Shown piece after piece: positions 24,883-33,436 of a stretch of DNA of 64,000 nt (positions within the stretch are counted from its first letter, which is position 1; the number at the start of each line of letters is the position of its first letter). The position numbers and the translations under genes were made by a program. The stretch covers positions 62,001 through 126,000 of the forward strand of contig CBDCVG010000108.1 of assembly GCA_965222765.1 (NCBI GenBank). The letters are read 5' to 3'. The stretch comes from Caldora sp965222765 (lineage in GTDB: Bacteria; Cyanobacteriota; Cyanobacteriia; Cyanobacteriales; Coleofasciculaceae). The notes beneath the pieces were generated by a model. It was not told where the DNA came from and searched no databases. It saw nothing but the letters and a program-made list of their open reading frames with translations.

Positions 24883-25521
24883 ATGACCTTATCTATTTCA
24901 CCTGAAGAGATTCGCAAGCAAACCATTAGCACTCAAGCCAAGTCTCCTGTTTCTGAAGAAGAAATGCGGCAAGCAGTTCGCACATTGCTATTGGGCATGG
25001 GTGAAGATCCTGATCGCGAAGGGCTTCGTGATACCCCTCAGCGGGTAGTCAAAGCCCTGAAGTTCCTTACATCTGGCTACCAACAATCCCTAGATGAGTT
25101 GCTCAATGGGGCTGTTTTCCATGAAAATGCCAATGAAATGGTATTAGTGCGCGACATTGATTTGTTTAGCTCCTGTGAGCATCACATTCTACCGATTTTG
25201 GGACGTGCTCATGTGGCTTATATTCCCAATGGGAAAGTGATTGGCTTATCCAAAATTGCCCGAATTTGTGAAATGTATGCTCGTCGCTTGCAAGTACAGG
25301 AACGACTCACTGCACAAATTGCCGATGCTATTCAGGGATTGCTTAAACCGCAAGGAGTTGCCGTAGTCGTTGAAGCTACTCATATGTGTATGGTGATGCG
25401 GGGTGTGCAAAAACCCGGTTCTTGGACAGTGACAAGTTCGATGCAAGGCCTATTTGCTGACGATGCCAAAACCCGTCAGGAATTTATGGACTTGATTCGT
25501 CACAGACCATCTTTCCATTAA
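24883..25521 (+). CDS. folE: GTP cyclohydrolase I, zinc-dependent FolE type
   Basis: Converts GTP to dihydroneopterin triphosphate for folate and tetrahydrobiopterin-type cofactors. The zinc and active-site motifs are present: DLFSSCEHHILPILGRAHVA, VIGLSKIARICEMYARRLQ, QERLT and THMCMVMRGVQKPGS. It is a metal-dependent FolE sandwiched between two zinc-chaperone-like GTPases behind a Zur box. I infer a dedicated copy kept active by those chaperones under zinc limitation. ATG 24883 (MTLSISPEE) is taken rather than TTG 24859. Confidence 0.94.
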   Translation: MTLSISPEEIRKQTISTQAKSPVSEEEMRQAVRTLLLGMGEDPDREGLRDTPQRVVKALKFLTSGYQQSLDELLNGAVFHENANEMVLVRDIDLFSSCEHHILPILGRAHVAYIPNGKVIGLSKIARICEMYARRLQVQERLTAQIADAIQGLLKPQGVAVVVEATHMCMVMRGVQKPGSWTVTSSMQGLFADDAKTRQEFMDLIRHRPSFH

Positions 25522-25538
25522 TCTCTTTCCTCACAAGC

Positions 25539-25577
25539 GAGGTAATGGTTTTCTATTCCACCATTGCCTCTTTTTTT
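25539..25577 (+). terminator. rho-independent terminator after folE
   Basis: Stem GAGGTAATGG / CCATTGCCTC (25539-25548 and 25561-25570) followed by seven T. It stands between folE and the second COG0523 gene, so the latter needs read-through or its own promoter. No second Zur box is visible there. Confidence 0.8.
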
Positions 25578-25610
25578 CGCTATTCAACTGCTCAGTTCCG
25601 AGCTTAATTT

Positions 25611-26600
25611 ATGTTAGATACTCTTACCACTTCATCTGATAAACTACCTGTAACTATCATTACAGGCTTTCTAGGCAGTGGTAAAACAACATTGTTGAAT
25701 TATATCCTGCAAAATTTTGACAATTATAAAGTTGCTGTTTTAGTCAATGAGTTTGGCGATATCAACATTGACAGTCAGTTATTGACTGCTGTTGAAGAGG
25801 ACATGATTGAACTGACTAATGGCTGTATCTGCTGTACAATTAACGACAATCTAACAGATGCAGTTTATCGAGTAATAGAACGGCACGAGCAGATTGACTA
25901 TCTAATTGTTGAAACCACAGGTGTGGCTGACCCGTTACCGATTGCGGTAACCTTTTTAGGGACAGATTTGCGAGAGCTGACTCAGTTGGATGCAATTTTA
26001 ACGGTTGTAGATGCAGAAACATTTATATCTGAAGCATTCAATAGTGAAGCGGCAAATCGGCAACTCATGTATGGAGACATGATTTTGCTCAATAAAATTG
26101 ATTTGGTTGATGAGGCTGAGCTCAACACGATAGAAACTCATACTCTTACTATTAAACAAGGAGCAAGAATTCTGCGATGTGAGTATGGTAGAGTTCCACT
26201 ATCGCTAATTTTAGATGTTAATTTTTCTGAGTCAGGTTCCTCCCAAAAAGTACTGAGCACTCCCCAGTTAGGAGCATCAGATCATTTGGTAAACGATGGG
26301 TTTATGTCGATGTCGTTTCAGAGCGATCGCCCGTTTGCCATGAAAAAATTTCAACAGTTCCTCGATTACCGACTGCCGGATAATGTGTTTCGAGCCAAGG
26401 GCGTTCTTTGGTTTGCTGAAAGCCCAAAATGTCACTTATTTCAACTTAGTGGCAAGCGATTCTCAATTGATGACAGTGAGTGGACAAAAACTCCCAAAAA
26501 TCAACTGGTGTTGATTGGACGTAAGCTTGACATACTTTTTTTGCAACAAACACTGAATAATTGTCTGTCTAGAAAATACAGCAGAGGGCAAAAGGAATAA
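25611..26600 (+). CDS. second COG0523 (CobW-like) GTPase
   Basis: A 329-residue paralog of the gene at 23732. It shares GFLGSGKTTLLNYIL, NGCICCTINDNL, ETTGVADPLP and the NKID guanine motif. It lacks the histidine-rich insert, so it probably has another metal-loading mode or client. The high identity over the GTPase part suggests duplication within the cluster. It is separated from folE by a strong terminator-like hairpin. Confidence 0.9.
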   Translation: MLDTLTTSSDKLPVTIITGFLGSGKTTLLNYILQNFDNYKVAVLVNEFGDINIDSQLLTAVEEDMIELTNGCICCTINDNLTDAVYRVIERHEQIDYLIVETTGVADPLPIAVTFLGTDLRELTQLDAILTVVDAETFISEAFNSEAANRQLMYGDMILLNKIDLVDEAELNTIETHTLTIKQGARILRCEYGRVPLSLILDVNFSESGSSQKVLSTPQLGASDHLVNDGFMSMSFQSDRPFAMKKFQQFLDYRLPDNVFRAKGVLWFAESPKCHLFQLSGKRFSIDDSEWTKTPKNQLVLIGRKLDILFLQQTLNNCLSRKYSRGQKE

Positions 26601-26759
26601 GGATTTTTACCCATAGAGTTAGCGACGGGAGGGTGAGCGAAATATGAAGTGGGATTTATAGCAAAGTATCCTCTCAAATCATTAGTTCTCCTTTATTTCC
26701 CTATCTCCCCATCTCCCTATCTCCCCACCCTTTTTTTCGCTCACCCGCAACGGGAGCTA

Positions 26760-27596
26760 TCACAATTCACTACTCCTTGCTCCCAATGCTTCTTTACTCA
26801 ACACCCGATTTAACTTCCCACTACGATACCCTTCCAAATCCAGAGTCACATAAACAAAACCTAACTCCTGAAAAGCTGAGACTAGCTTTGGTAGATCAGT
26901 CGTCAAAATAAACTCCTTAATTTGCTCCGGCGGTAACTCAATCTTTGCCGTGTCGCCTTCTGAACGAACACGGAGATTAGAAAAACTTAGCCGACGTAAA
27001 TAAATTTCAGCACGCCCTACCCGTTCTAGCTTTCTCACTGTAATCTCTTCACCATAGGGGAAGCGAGAACTCAAACAAGGTTGTGCCGGTTTATCCCACC
27101 AAGGAAGCTCTAACTGTTTCGAGAGTTGGCGCACTTCTGTTTTCGTAACTCCCACTTCGGCTAAAGGTGATCTTGCTCCTCTTTCCTTTGCTGCCTGAAT
27201 TCCTGGACGATAGTCTCTTAAATCATCAGCATTTACTCCATCCACCACATAAGGATAACTTCTTTGCTGTGCCAGAGGTTTGAGGGTGTTGTGAAGTTCA
27301 CTTTTGCAAAAATAGCAACGGTTGATAGGGTTGGAAGTGTAATTGGGATTGTCCATTTCGTAGGTTTCTACTACCTCATGGGTAATACCAATAGCAGCAG
27401 CTTGGATACGAGCATCTTCTAACTCTTCTGGTAATAAGGAAGGAGATTTAGCTGTAACTGCTAAAGCGCGATCGCCTAAAGCATCATAGGCTATCTTCGC
27501 CACCAAGGTACTATCGACTCCTCCAGAATAGGCAATCAACGCCTGTTCCATCTCAGCGAATATGGTCTTTAATTGCTCTAGTTTCTGCTTTAGCAT
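26760..27596 (-). CDS. larE: LarE-type ATP-dependent sacrificial sulfur transferase
   Basis: A PP-loop ATPase (SGGVDSTLVAKIA) that in lactate racemase maturation adenylates P2CMN and gives up a cysteine sulfur. The 278-residue protein also has NPINRCYFCKSELH, GVNADDLRDYRPG and PAQPCLSSRFPYGEEIT, where the Cys matches the sacrificial cysteine region of LarE. No larB, larC or larA is nearby, so the nickel-pincer pathway cannot be confirmed. Orphan LarE-like proteins may serve other sulfur transfers. Confidence 0.88.
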   Translation of the reverse strand: MLKQKLEQLKTIFAEMEQALIAYSGGVDSTLVAKIAYDALGDRALAVTAKSPSLLPEELEDARIQAAAIGITHEVVETYEMDNPNYTSNPINRCYFCKSELHNTLKPLAQQRSYPYVVDGVNADDLRDYRPGIQAAKERGARSPLAEVGVTKTEVRQLSKQLELPWWDKPAQPCLSSRFPYGEEITVRKLERVGRAEIYLRRLSFSNLRVRSEGDTAKIELPPEQIKEFILTTDLPKLVSAFQELGFVYVTLDLEGYRSGKLNRVLSKEALGARSSEL

Positions 27597-27779
27597 AGGG
27601 GTAAGATATTAGGCAATGAAGCATATGATGAAATTGAAAGAAGTGAATTTAGAAAAAGATAAACTCATCTCATATGCTCTCAATGATCTCAGTTATCAAT
27701 ACTCACTCTATCTGGGTTAAGTGTAACTCTAATCGAGTAAACTTGATCTAAGAAGTCTGCTCCTGAGGAAAACTATATT

Positions 27780-28049
27780 TTGTCTGACTTAAGTCATCCT
27801 AGACTCTTATCCTTTACCCTCGATAGTTGGACTGTCCTTGGGGGGCGAGTCACTCTAAATTTGACTGATGGGGTTGGGGTGTTAGTTGGTCGAAATGGAG
27901 TGGGAAAATCAGCTATCCTTGAAGGCTTAGATGCGATCTCGTCATTCGCTACTGGTCGATTTAGACGAATTCTGCCAAATGATTACGAAAGCATCCCTAA
28001 GATACTGGAAATTTTAATAATGTCACATATCCTACCATTGGAAATCTAA
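27780..28049 (+). pseudogene. truncated AAA-family ATPase (N-terminal fragment)
   Basis: Only 89 residues, from TTG 27780, carrying a complete Walker A in a RecF/SMC-like ATP-binding start (VGVLVGRNGVGKSAILEGLD). The family normally has several hundred residues. After IPKILEI the frame runs out, while another frame continues briefly (NVTYPTIGNLI). I infer a frameshifted and truncated remnant. Similar overcoming-lysogenization or AAA_15-like ATPases occur with nucleases in conflict systems; no partner is left here. Confidence 0.6.
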
Positions 28050-28077
28050 TTTGACTTCGATGAATCATACCTTTATT

Positions 28078-28254
28078 TTAACTGCAATAATCAGTGATAT
28101 ACCAATTCTTATCTTTCCTGTCTAGCAACTGATAAGAAAGTGGCTGCTTCAACTCAAAATATTGCTCTTTCAGTATTGTTATTTCTTTATGGTCAAGTTC
28201 TTCAAGTTGATTTACCTCAGAAGGTTTGGACACAATGCCAATATTTAATCTCAC
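28078..28254 (-). CDS. possible small ORF or gene fragment
   Basis: The minus strand from GTG 28254 encodes 58 residues with protein-like composition (IGIVSKPSEVNQLEELDHKE, then QPLSYQLLDRKDKNWYI), ending TDYCS and TAA. The family is not recognised and no ribosome site is clear. It may be a remnant, as both neighbours are debris. Confidence 0.25.
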   Translation of the reverse strand: MRLNIGIVSKPSEVNQLEELDHKEITILKEQYFELKQPLSYQLLDRKDKNWYITDYCS

Positions 28255-28441
28255 AGTAGATTGCGATCGCTCTTTTCTAACTCACAGGTGCTTGATGATC
28301 AGTTATTATTGACGCAGCTGAAAACCCTGTCTCTTTAGAGCAGGGATGAAAGCAAGGTAGCACTTTTAAGTGCCTAAATATTTTCCGTTTAAACGGGTGT
28401 CAAACATGGTAAAATAATAACATTGATCTGAGGTCGAATCA

Positions 28442-29647
28442 ATGTTAGTTCTCGAATACAAAATCAAAGCGAAATCAGCTCAATATCGAGCTATTGATGA
28501 AGCAATTAGGACGGTTCAGTTTATCCGCAACAAATGCTTGCGATACTGGATAGACGCACCTAAAGAAGCCAAAATCAAGCGTTTTGATCTAAATAAATAC
28601 TCTACAGAACTACGCAACGAATTCACATTCCTCAAAGACCTCAACTCAATGGCTTGTCAAGCTTCTGCGGAACGAGCATGGTTAGCCATTAGTCGTTTCT
28701 ACGATAACTGCAAGTCCCATAAACCAGGGAAAAAAGGCTTCCCTAAGTTTCAGAAAAACAACCGTTCAGTTGAGTACAAAACTACAGGTTGGTCACTTCA
28801 TCCTGCCTTACGACGGCTCACTATTACTGATAAAAAAGGTATTGGTCAATTGAAGTTGTTAGGGAAATGGGATATTCACACCTATCCTGTTACATCTATC
28901 AAACGAGTGCGTTTATTGCGTAGAGCTGATGGATATTATTGCCAATTTTGTATTGATGTTGAATGTATTGATATTCAGCCCAAAACAGGAAATGAAATTG
29001 GCTTAGATGTCGGTCTGGAATCTTTCTATACTGACTCTAATGGCTACCAAGAGCCTAATCCCAGATTTCTGAGAAAGGCTGAATCTAGTATCAAGCAAGT
29101 TCAACGTCGTATTTACAAAAAACATCTTGGTTCAACTCGACGCCGCAAAGCAAGAGCTAGATATGCAACAATTCACTTAAGAGTAAGTAGGCAACGCAGA
29201 GAACACGCATTGAGATTAGCGCGTAACGTATGCAAGTCTAGCGACTTAGTGGCCTATGAAGACTTAAGGGTTAGTAATATGCTCCACAATCATTGCCTAG
29301 CCAAATCCATTGCTGATGCTAGTTGGTATCAGTTTAGGCAGTGGATAGAGTATTTCGCTAACAAGTTTGGAAAACTAGCTATTGCTGTTCCACCACAGTA
29401 CACATCACAAGAATGCAGTCGGTGCAAGGGGATAGTCAAGAAATCTCTGAGCACAAGGACTCACGTCTGTCAGTGTGGCTGCGTTCTGCATCGGGATACG
29501 AATGCGGCAATTAACATTTTACAGAAGGCAAAAACTAGGGGAGGGCATCCCCGAAGTAACGCTAAGGGAGTAGCTACCTCTACCCTAGTTGGCGCAAGCC
29601 TGCTAGAGCAAGTGGCTACAGCGAACTTAGAATCCCCGCTGCTTTAG
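28442..29647 (+). CDS. tnpB: RNA-guided endonuclease TnpB
   Basis: A 401-residue TnpB, related to but clearly diverged from the one at 16631. RuvC acidic residues are present: Asp in GLDVGLESFYTD, Glu in AYEDLRVSNML and Asp in LHRDTNAAINILQ. The zinc finger is CSRC ... CQCGC. The start MLVLEYKIKAKSAQY is at ATG 28442. The stop lies in the loop of the right-end hairpin. It looks intact, so it may still be active although the element cannot move without a TnpA in trans. Confidence 0.88.
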   Translation: MLVLEYKIKAKSAQYRAIDEAIRTVQFIRNKCLRYWIDAPKEAKIKRFDLNKYSTELRNEFTFLKDLNSMACQASAERAWLAISRFYDNCKSHKPGKKGFPKFQKNNRSVEYKTTGWSLHPALRRLTITDKKGIGQLKLLGKWDIHTYPVTSIKRVRLLRRADGYYCQFCIDVECIDIQPKTGNEIGLDVGLESFYTDSNGYQEPNPRFLRKAESSIKQVQRRIYKKHLGSTRRRKARARYATIHLRVSRQRREHALRLARNVCKSSDLVAYEDLRVSNMLHNHCLAKSIADASWYQFRQWIEYFANKFGKLAIAVPPQYTSQECSRCKGIVKKSLSTRTHVCQCGCVLHRDTNAAINILQKAKTRGGHPRSNAKGVATSTLVGASLLEQVATANLESPLL

Positions 29648-29654
29648 CACGGGG
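29634..29654 (+). ncRNA. predicted 3' hairpin of the second TnpB guide RNA
   Basis: Stem CCCCG / CGGGG around CTGCTTTAGCA, containing the tnpB stop and followed by AGTGTCAA. Same logic as the hairpin at 17892; expression is inferred, not shown. Confidence 0.35.
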
Positions 29655-29666
29655 AGTGTCAACTTA

Positions 29667-30008
29667 AATACTTACTTTGGGCTTAGCTTCGGGCATAAAT
29701 ACGCTACATAGAGCTTTTATACTCTATTATGAGGTAAAATTTCTAGGGTGGGAACGAGATTCCAAGGCATTCAGGATAAAATGAGGTTATTATCTGATGA
29801 TAAATGTCTCTACGAAATATTAAAGACAGATATTATGAGTAATCTTTCCCCTCGTTGTTCTACTTACTCTAATCTGAATTTTTTCTGCTAGTAGTTCACA
29901 CAATTACAATAGAGTTGCATCATTATTTGTTTCTATTATTTTCTGCCTAAAGTCCAATGAATTAAGGTCTCATCGCCAATCATTCATTAATATATATTTT
30001 CACTATAA
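29667..30008. other. intergenic debris between TnpB element and cyclase remnant
   Basis: No open frame of note is seen in this AT-rich stretch of about 340 bases. It probably holds decayed DNA upstream of the cyclase remnant. Confidence 0.4.
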
Positions 30009-30317
30009 CTGTACCTCATAAGTCGTAGAATTGCTATAGCGCAACCGATTAAATACCCCCTTCGTATCATTGACAAATTGAAGGTGAAAGAAAAATCAGA
30101 AGCAGTTTCTGTTTTTGAAGTTTTTGAGGCTGACCCTCCACAAATCAGAGCTGGTAAGCTTAAAACTAAAGCATTGTTTGAAGAAGCGCTTTTAAACTAC
30201 CATCTAAAAAATTTCCGTACAGCCACAGCATTATGTCAAGGGTGTTTAGAGCTTGTACCCCAAGATAAAACTGCTCCAATTTATTTCCAACGCTCTCATC
30301 GGTTGTCTCAAAAGTAG
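30009..30317 (+). pseudogene. C-terminal remnant of a class III cyclase
   Basis: An open frame from 30009 reads LYLISRRIAIAQPIKYPLR, then KLKVKEKSEAVSVFEVFEAD and a TPR-like tail. It lines up with the last 120 residues of the REC-PAS-cyclase at 7921-9705 (SGDTLIELAEAINYHYRFLG, IKGKNKLVSVFEVLDAE and its tail). The catalytic part is absent and the only starts are internal, for example TTG 30078. I infer a deletion remnant, perhaps caused by the nearby TnpB insertion. Confidence 0.65.
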
Positions 30318-30355
30318 CCTTTACTTGTTTTACTCACAATAAAAGGTATCAGGTG

Positions 30356-30649
30356 TTAGGAGCCATTGTCGTCCAACCCATGACCCCTATGGTCCATTTT
30401 GAAAAGCAGCGAGTCTGCTAATCCCAGATCATGAGCCGCTAGTAGTAAGGGAAAGAATTGACTCATACTAGTTTCAAGGGAGTCGGGGCAATCGGCAAAA
30501 TCCAGGCATAATACCGTAGAACGGTCCCAAAGCTCCCGACATACCCTACACTGTTGGGGAAGATCAACTACTCGCGAGCGAAATCGGTTAAGCGCTGCTT
30601 TCTCTAAATCGGCACTCGTGTAATTGAGTGGAGAGTTTCTGTGTGCCAT
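30356..30649 (-). CDS. small hypothetical protein
   Basis: A 97-residue protein from ATG 30649 with AGGAG eight bases before it, which supports a real start. It has four cysteines in QQCRVCRELWD and CLDFADC and a hydrophobic centre (SQFFPLLLAAHDLGLADSLL) but no clear membrane helix or signal. I do not recognise the family. It ends 38 bases from the cyclase remnant. Confidence 0.5.
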   Translation of the reverse strand: MAHRNSPLNYTSADLEKAALNRFRSRVVDLPQQCRVCRELWDRSTVLCLDFADCPDSLETSMSQFFPLLLAAHDLGLADSLLFKMDHRGHGLDDNGS

Positions 30650-31038
30650 AGTGAGTCTCCTGTTAACAATGCGATCACATTTTGTACTCTTGTTCTAATT
30701 TCATGATGCCATAGTGGCTTTTACGTAAATGTAACTAACTTCACTCGTTAATAGTGCTTAAATCACTATTAAAAATTTCAATACCTTAACTACAACTAGT
30801 AGTCCACCAGAACAAATTTGACAGGTTAGCAAGACCCACCAGACGCCGAGAAACAGAGATACGGGGACGCCAAGATATCAATACAGAGCAACCTTGACGC
30901 TAAATTCCTCTCCCAAACTTGAGAAATCGCACCACAATTGTAGATAAAAAAAATCTACTTTAGTTTTTTTTTAGATTAATTATATTATTCTTAATAAGGT
31001 GTGTGGAAGAACAATAATAAGTTCTCAATTCACTGCTC
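30650..31038. other. intergenic region, no gene seen
   Basis: It contains GTAGATAAAAAAAATCTAC (about 30940-30960) followed by a long T run, which could act as a weak terminator in either direction, and degenerate ACGCCGAGA-type repeat debris near 30840-30880. Confidence 0.45.
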
Positions 31039-32151
31039 CTATCTCAAATAATTATCTACAATTGCCAAAATCCGTTCTGCTGCATGACCATCTCCGAAAG
31101 GATTAATTGCCGTTGCCATTTCTTGATAAGCAGCTGTATCCTTAAGTAACTCGCTAGCTGCCGCTACAATTTGTGTCGGATGGGTTCCTACTAACTTGGC
31201 AGTACCAGCGTCAATAGCTTCCGGTCTTTCTGTAGTTTCCCGCAACACCAAAACTGGCTTCCCCAGACTTGGTGCTTCTTCCTGCAATCCCCCAGAATCT
31301 GTTAGCAACAAATAACAACGTGCGATCGCTCCTACTAATTCTGCATAATCTAGGGGTTCGGTTAAAAATACCCTGGGATGGTTACCCAAAAATGCTTGTA
31401 GTGGTTCCCTAACTGTGGGGTTGCGGTGCAGTGGTAGGAGTAAAGCAGTATCTGGAAACTTGTCTAAAATTTGCACAAACCCCTGAGCAATATCTTCTAA
31501 TGGTTTTCCCCAGTTCTCCCGCCGATGAACTGTTGCCAACAAAGTACGGTACTTTTCCCAATCCAAGCCATTGACTTGGCAGGGGGGTTGACCCTTTGCT
31601 ACTGTTAGCAAGGCATCTATTACAGTATTACCGGTGTGGTGAATTTCCCCAACAATTCCAGATTGTTGTAGGTTTTCCACAGCCAAGGAAGTAGGAGCAA
31701 AATTTAGTTGAGCCAGCTGAGAGATCAAGCGCCGGTTTGCTTCTTCTGGGTAGGGATTAAACAAATCATCAGTACGCAATCCCGCTTCCACATGACCAAC
31801 CGGAATTTGTTGGTAAAATGCTGCCAAGGTAGCAGCAAAAGCTGTGGTTGTATCCCCTTGCACAATTACTAGCTTCGGCTGAATCTCCTTAAATACAGTT
31901 TCGAGTCCCTGCAAACTCAGACAAGTAATATCTGTCAGAGTTTGCTTAGTTTGCATAATTTCTAAATCTCTGTCGGCGCTCAGCTCAAATAACTGCATCA
32001 CCTGCTCCACCATTTCTCGATGCTGGCCCGTCAAAATTACCTGAGTATCAAAAACATCACAGCGCCGGAACTGTTGGATAACTGGTGCTAGTTTAATCGC
32101 CTCGGGACGAGTTCCCAAGGTAATGCAAATCGGCAATGGAGCTGATGTCAT
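31039..32151 (-). CDS. wecB: UDP-N-acetylglucosamine 2-epimerase (non-hydrolysing)
   Basis: Interconverts UDP-GlcNAc and UDP-ManNAc for surface polysaccharide. Family motifs are clear: LGTRPEAIKLAPVI at the start, TGQHREMV, VQGDTTTAFAATLAAF, VGHVEAGLRTDDLFNPYPEE, ATVHRRENWG, LLLPLHRNPTVREP, and LTDSGGLQEEAPSLGKPVLVLRETTERPEA. At 370 residues it has normal length. It is the last gene of an obg - RHH - wecB run on the minus strand. Confidence 0.94.
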   Translation of the reverse strand: MTSAPLPICITLGTRPEAIKLAPVIQQFRRCDVFDTQVILTGQHREMVEQVMQLFELSADRDLEIMQTKQTLTDITCLSLQGLETVFKEIQPKLVIVQGDTTTAFAATLAAFYQQIPVGHVEAGLRTDDLFNPYPEEANRRLISQLAQLNFAPTSLAVENLQQSGIVGEIHHTGNTVIDALLTVAKGQPPCQVNGLDWEKYRTLLATVHRRENWGKPLEDIAQGFVQILDKFPDTALLLPLHRNPTVREPLQAFLGNHPRVFLTEPLDYAELVGAIARCYLLLTDSGGLQEEAPSLGKPVLVLRETTERPEAIDAGTAKLVGTHPTQIVAAASELLKDTAAYQEMATAINPFGDGHAAERILAIVDNYLR

Positions 32152-32176
32152 CAGGATTACTCAAGCAACAACGAAT

Positions 32177-32353
32177 CTATTTCTCATCCAAAAGAAGACC
32201 CTCACTTTCAATAGCTGGATGAATTTTGGGTAACCGCTTAACATAGTCGCGGATAACCTCGGTCAGGGTGTAGTCTTTAGATTTAGCATAATTTTCCAAT
32301 CTTTCCCACTCTTCATCAGATAAACGAACCCTTAAGATTTTGTTTCTTGCCAT
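32177..32353 (-). CDS. small ribbon-helix-helix (CopG/MetJ-like) protein
   Basis: A protein of 58 residues from ATG 32353. The sequence KILRVRLSDEEWERLENYAK, then TLTEVIRDYVKRL, is a standard RHH DNA-binding fold. It may be the antitoxin part of a lost toxin pair or a stand-alone regulator; no toxin is adjacent. It lies between obg and wecB with short gaps, so it is probably in their operon. The in-frame TTG at 32362 is less likely. Confidence 0.75.
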   Translation of the reverse strand: MARNKILRVRLSDEEWERLENYAKSKDYTLTEVIRDYVKRLPKIHPAIESEGLLLDEK

Positions 32354-32389
32354 TGTAATCAATTAAGTGCTACAATTTCGGCGAACAGC

Positions 32390-33394
32390 TCAATTAACCA
32401 CTAGTAACTGATCTAAAGACAGCCATATTTTCTGTAACAGAGAATCTAAGCCAATTTTCGTTACTGCTGAAATCGAGAAAACTGGCACTTGAGTCAGCTG
32501 ATTTAGCTCCGTAGTAAGCTCATCTACAGTTTCTGCATCAACAGCATCAACTTTATTGAGAGCGAGAATTTGAGGACGTTCCGCTAACCCTCGCCCATAA
32601 GCTTGTAACTCTTGTTGAATTGTTTGATAGTTAGCAATAGGATCTACATCAGTAGCATCAATCATGTGCAGTAACAGACGAGTCCGCTCAATATGGCGTA
32701 GAAAATCGTGACCTAAACCAGTACCGAGATGAGCACCAGCAATTAACCCAGGAATATCAGCAAAAACCGTGCCATCACCACTAGGTTTGCGCACAACCCC
32801 CAAATTTGGCACCAGAGTTGTAAAAGGATAGTTTGCTACCTTAGGACGTGCTGCTGAAAGGGATGAAATTAAGGTGGACTTACCTGCATTCGGTAAACCA
32901 ATAATGCCCACTTCCGCCAGTAACTTTAACTCCAAGCGCAGTTTTAGTTCTTCTCCGGGTAGTCCCGGTAAAGCATACTCCGGTGCTCGATTACGATTAC
33001 TCAGGAAGTGCTTGTTTCCCAAGCCTCCTTTACCCCCCTTAGCCGCATAAAAAGTTTGACCCAGCTGTACCAAATCCGCAAGAACTGCACCCGTATCAGC
33101 GTTATAGACGACAGTACCACAGGGAACCTCAATAACGCGATCGCTTCCATTGGCTCCAGTTCGATTATTGGGTCCCCCTCGCTTACCATCCTGAGCTTGA
33201 AAACAGTGGATATATTTAAAATCGAGCAAAGTTTGTAGGTTTTCTACTGCTGTTAAGATGACATCGCCACCACGTCCTCCATTGCCACCAGCAGGTCCCC
33301 CTGCAGGGACATATTTCTCCCGCCTAAAGGCGACAATGCCATCACCACCCTTCCCGGCTACAACTTCAATTTCTGCCCAGTCAACAAATTGCAT
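32390..33394 (-). CDS. obg: GTPase Obg (CgtA)
   Basis: An essential GTPase for 50S ribosome assembly. Residues 1-158 are the glycine-rich Obg fold (VAGKGGDGIVAFRREKYVP, GGNGGRGGDVIL). The G domain follows with the P-loop GLPNAGKSTLI, switch YPFTTLVPNLG, DIPGLIAGAH and NKVD. At 334 residues it lacks the C-terminal OCT domain of longer homologs, as is common in cyanobacteria. It is the first gene of the obg - RHH - wecB group. Confidence 0.95.
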   Translation of the reverse strand: MQFVDWAEIEVVAGKGGDGIVAFRREKYVPAGGPAGGNGGRGGDVILTAVENLQTLLDFKYIHCFQAQDGKRGGPNNRTGANGSDRVIEVPCGTVVYNADTGAVLADLVQLGQTFYAAKGGKGGLGNKHFLSNRNRAPEYALPGLPGEELKLRLELKLLAEVGIIGLPNAGKSTLISSLSAARPKVANYPFTTLVPNLGVVRKPSGDGTVFADIPGLIAGAHLGTGLGHDFLRHIERTRLLLHMIDATDVDPIANYQTIQQELQAYGRGLAERPQILALNKVDAVDAETVDELTTELNQLTQVPVFSISAVTKIGLDSLLQKIWLSLDQLLVVN

Positions 33395-33436
33395 TGTTTG
33401 TTATTGATCAATTGTCAATTGTTTTTACCTGAATTA

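Larger units (their letters stand above)
28318..29666 (+). mobile_element. second solo-TnpB element (IS1341-like)
   Basis: The left region has two small hairpins (CCCTGTCTCTTTAGAGCAGGG and GCACTTTTAAGTGC), then GTGTCAAACATGGTAAAATAATA before tnpB. The right end is CCCCGCTGCTTTAGCACGGGG followed by AGTGTCAA. No tnpA is seen. The 5' limit is approximate. Confidence 0.6.

Noticed and set aside
27617..27721. 34-codon plus-strand ORF starting MKHMMKLKEV
   Set aside because: Very AT-rich, short, no homology recognised, and it overlaps the likely promoter area of larE.
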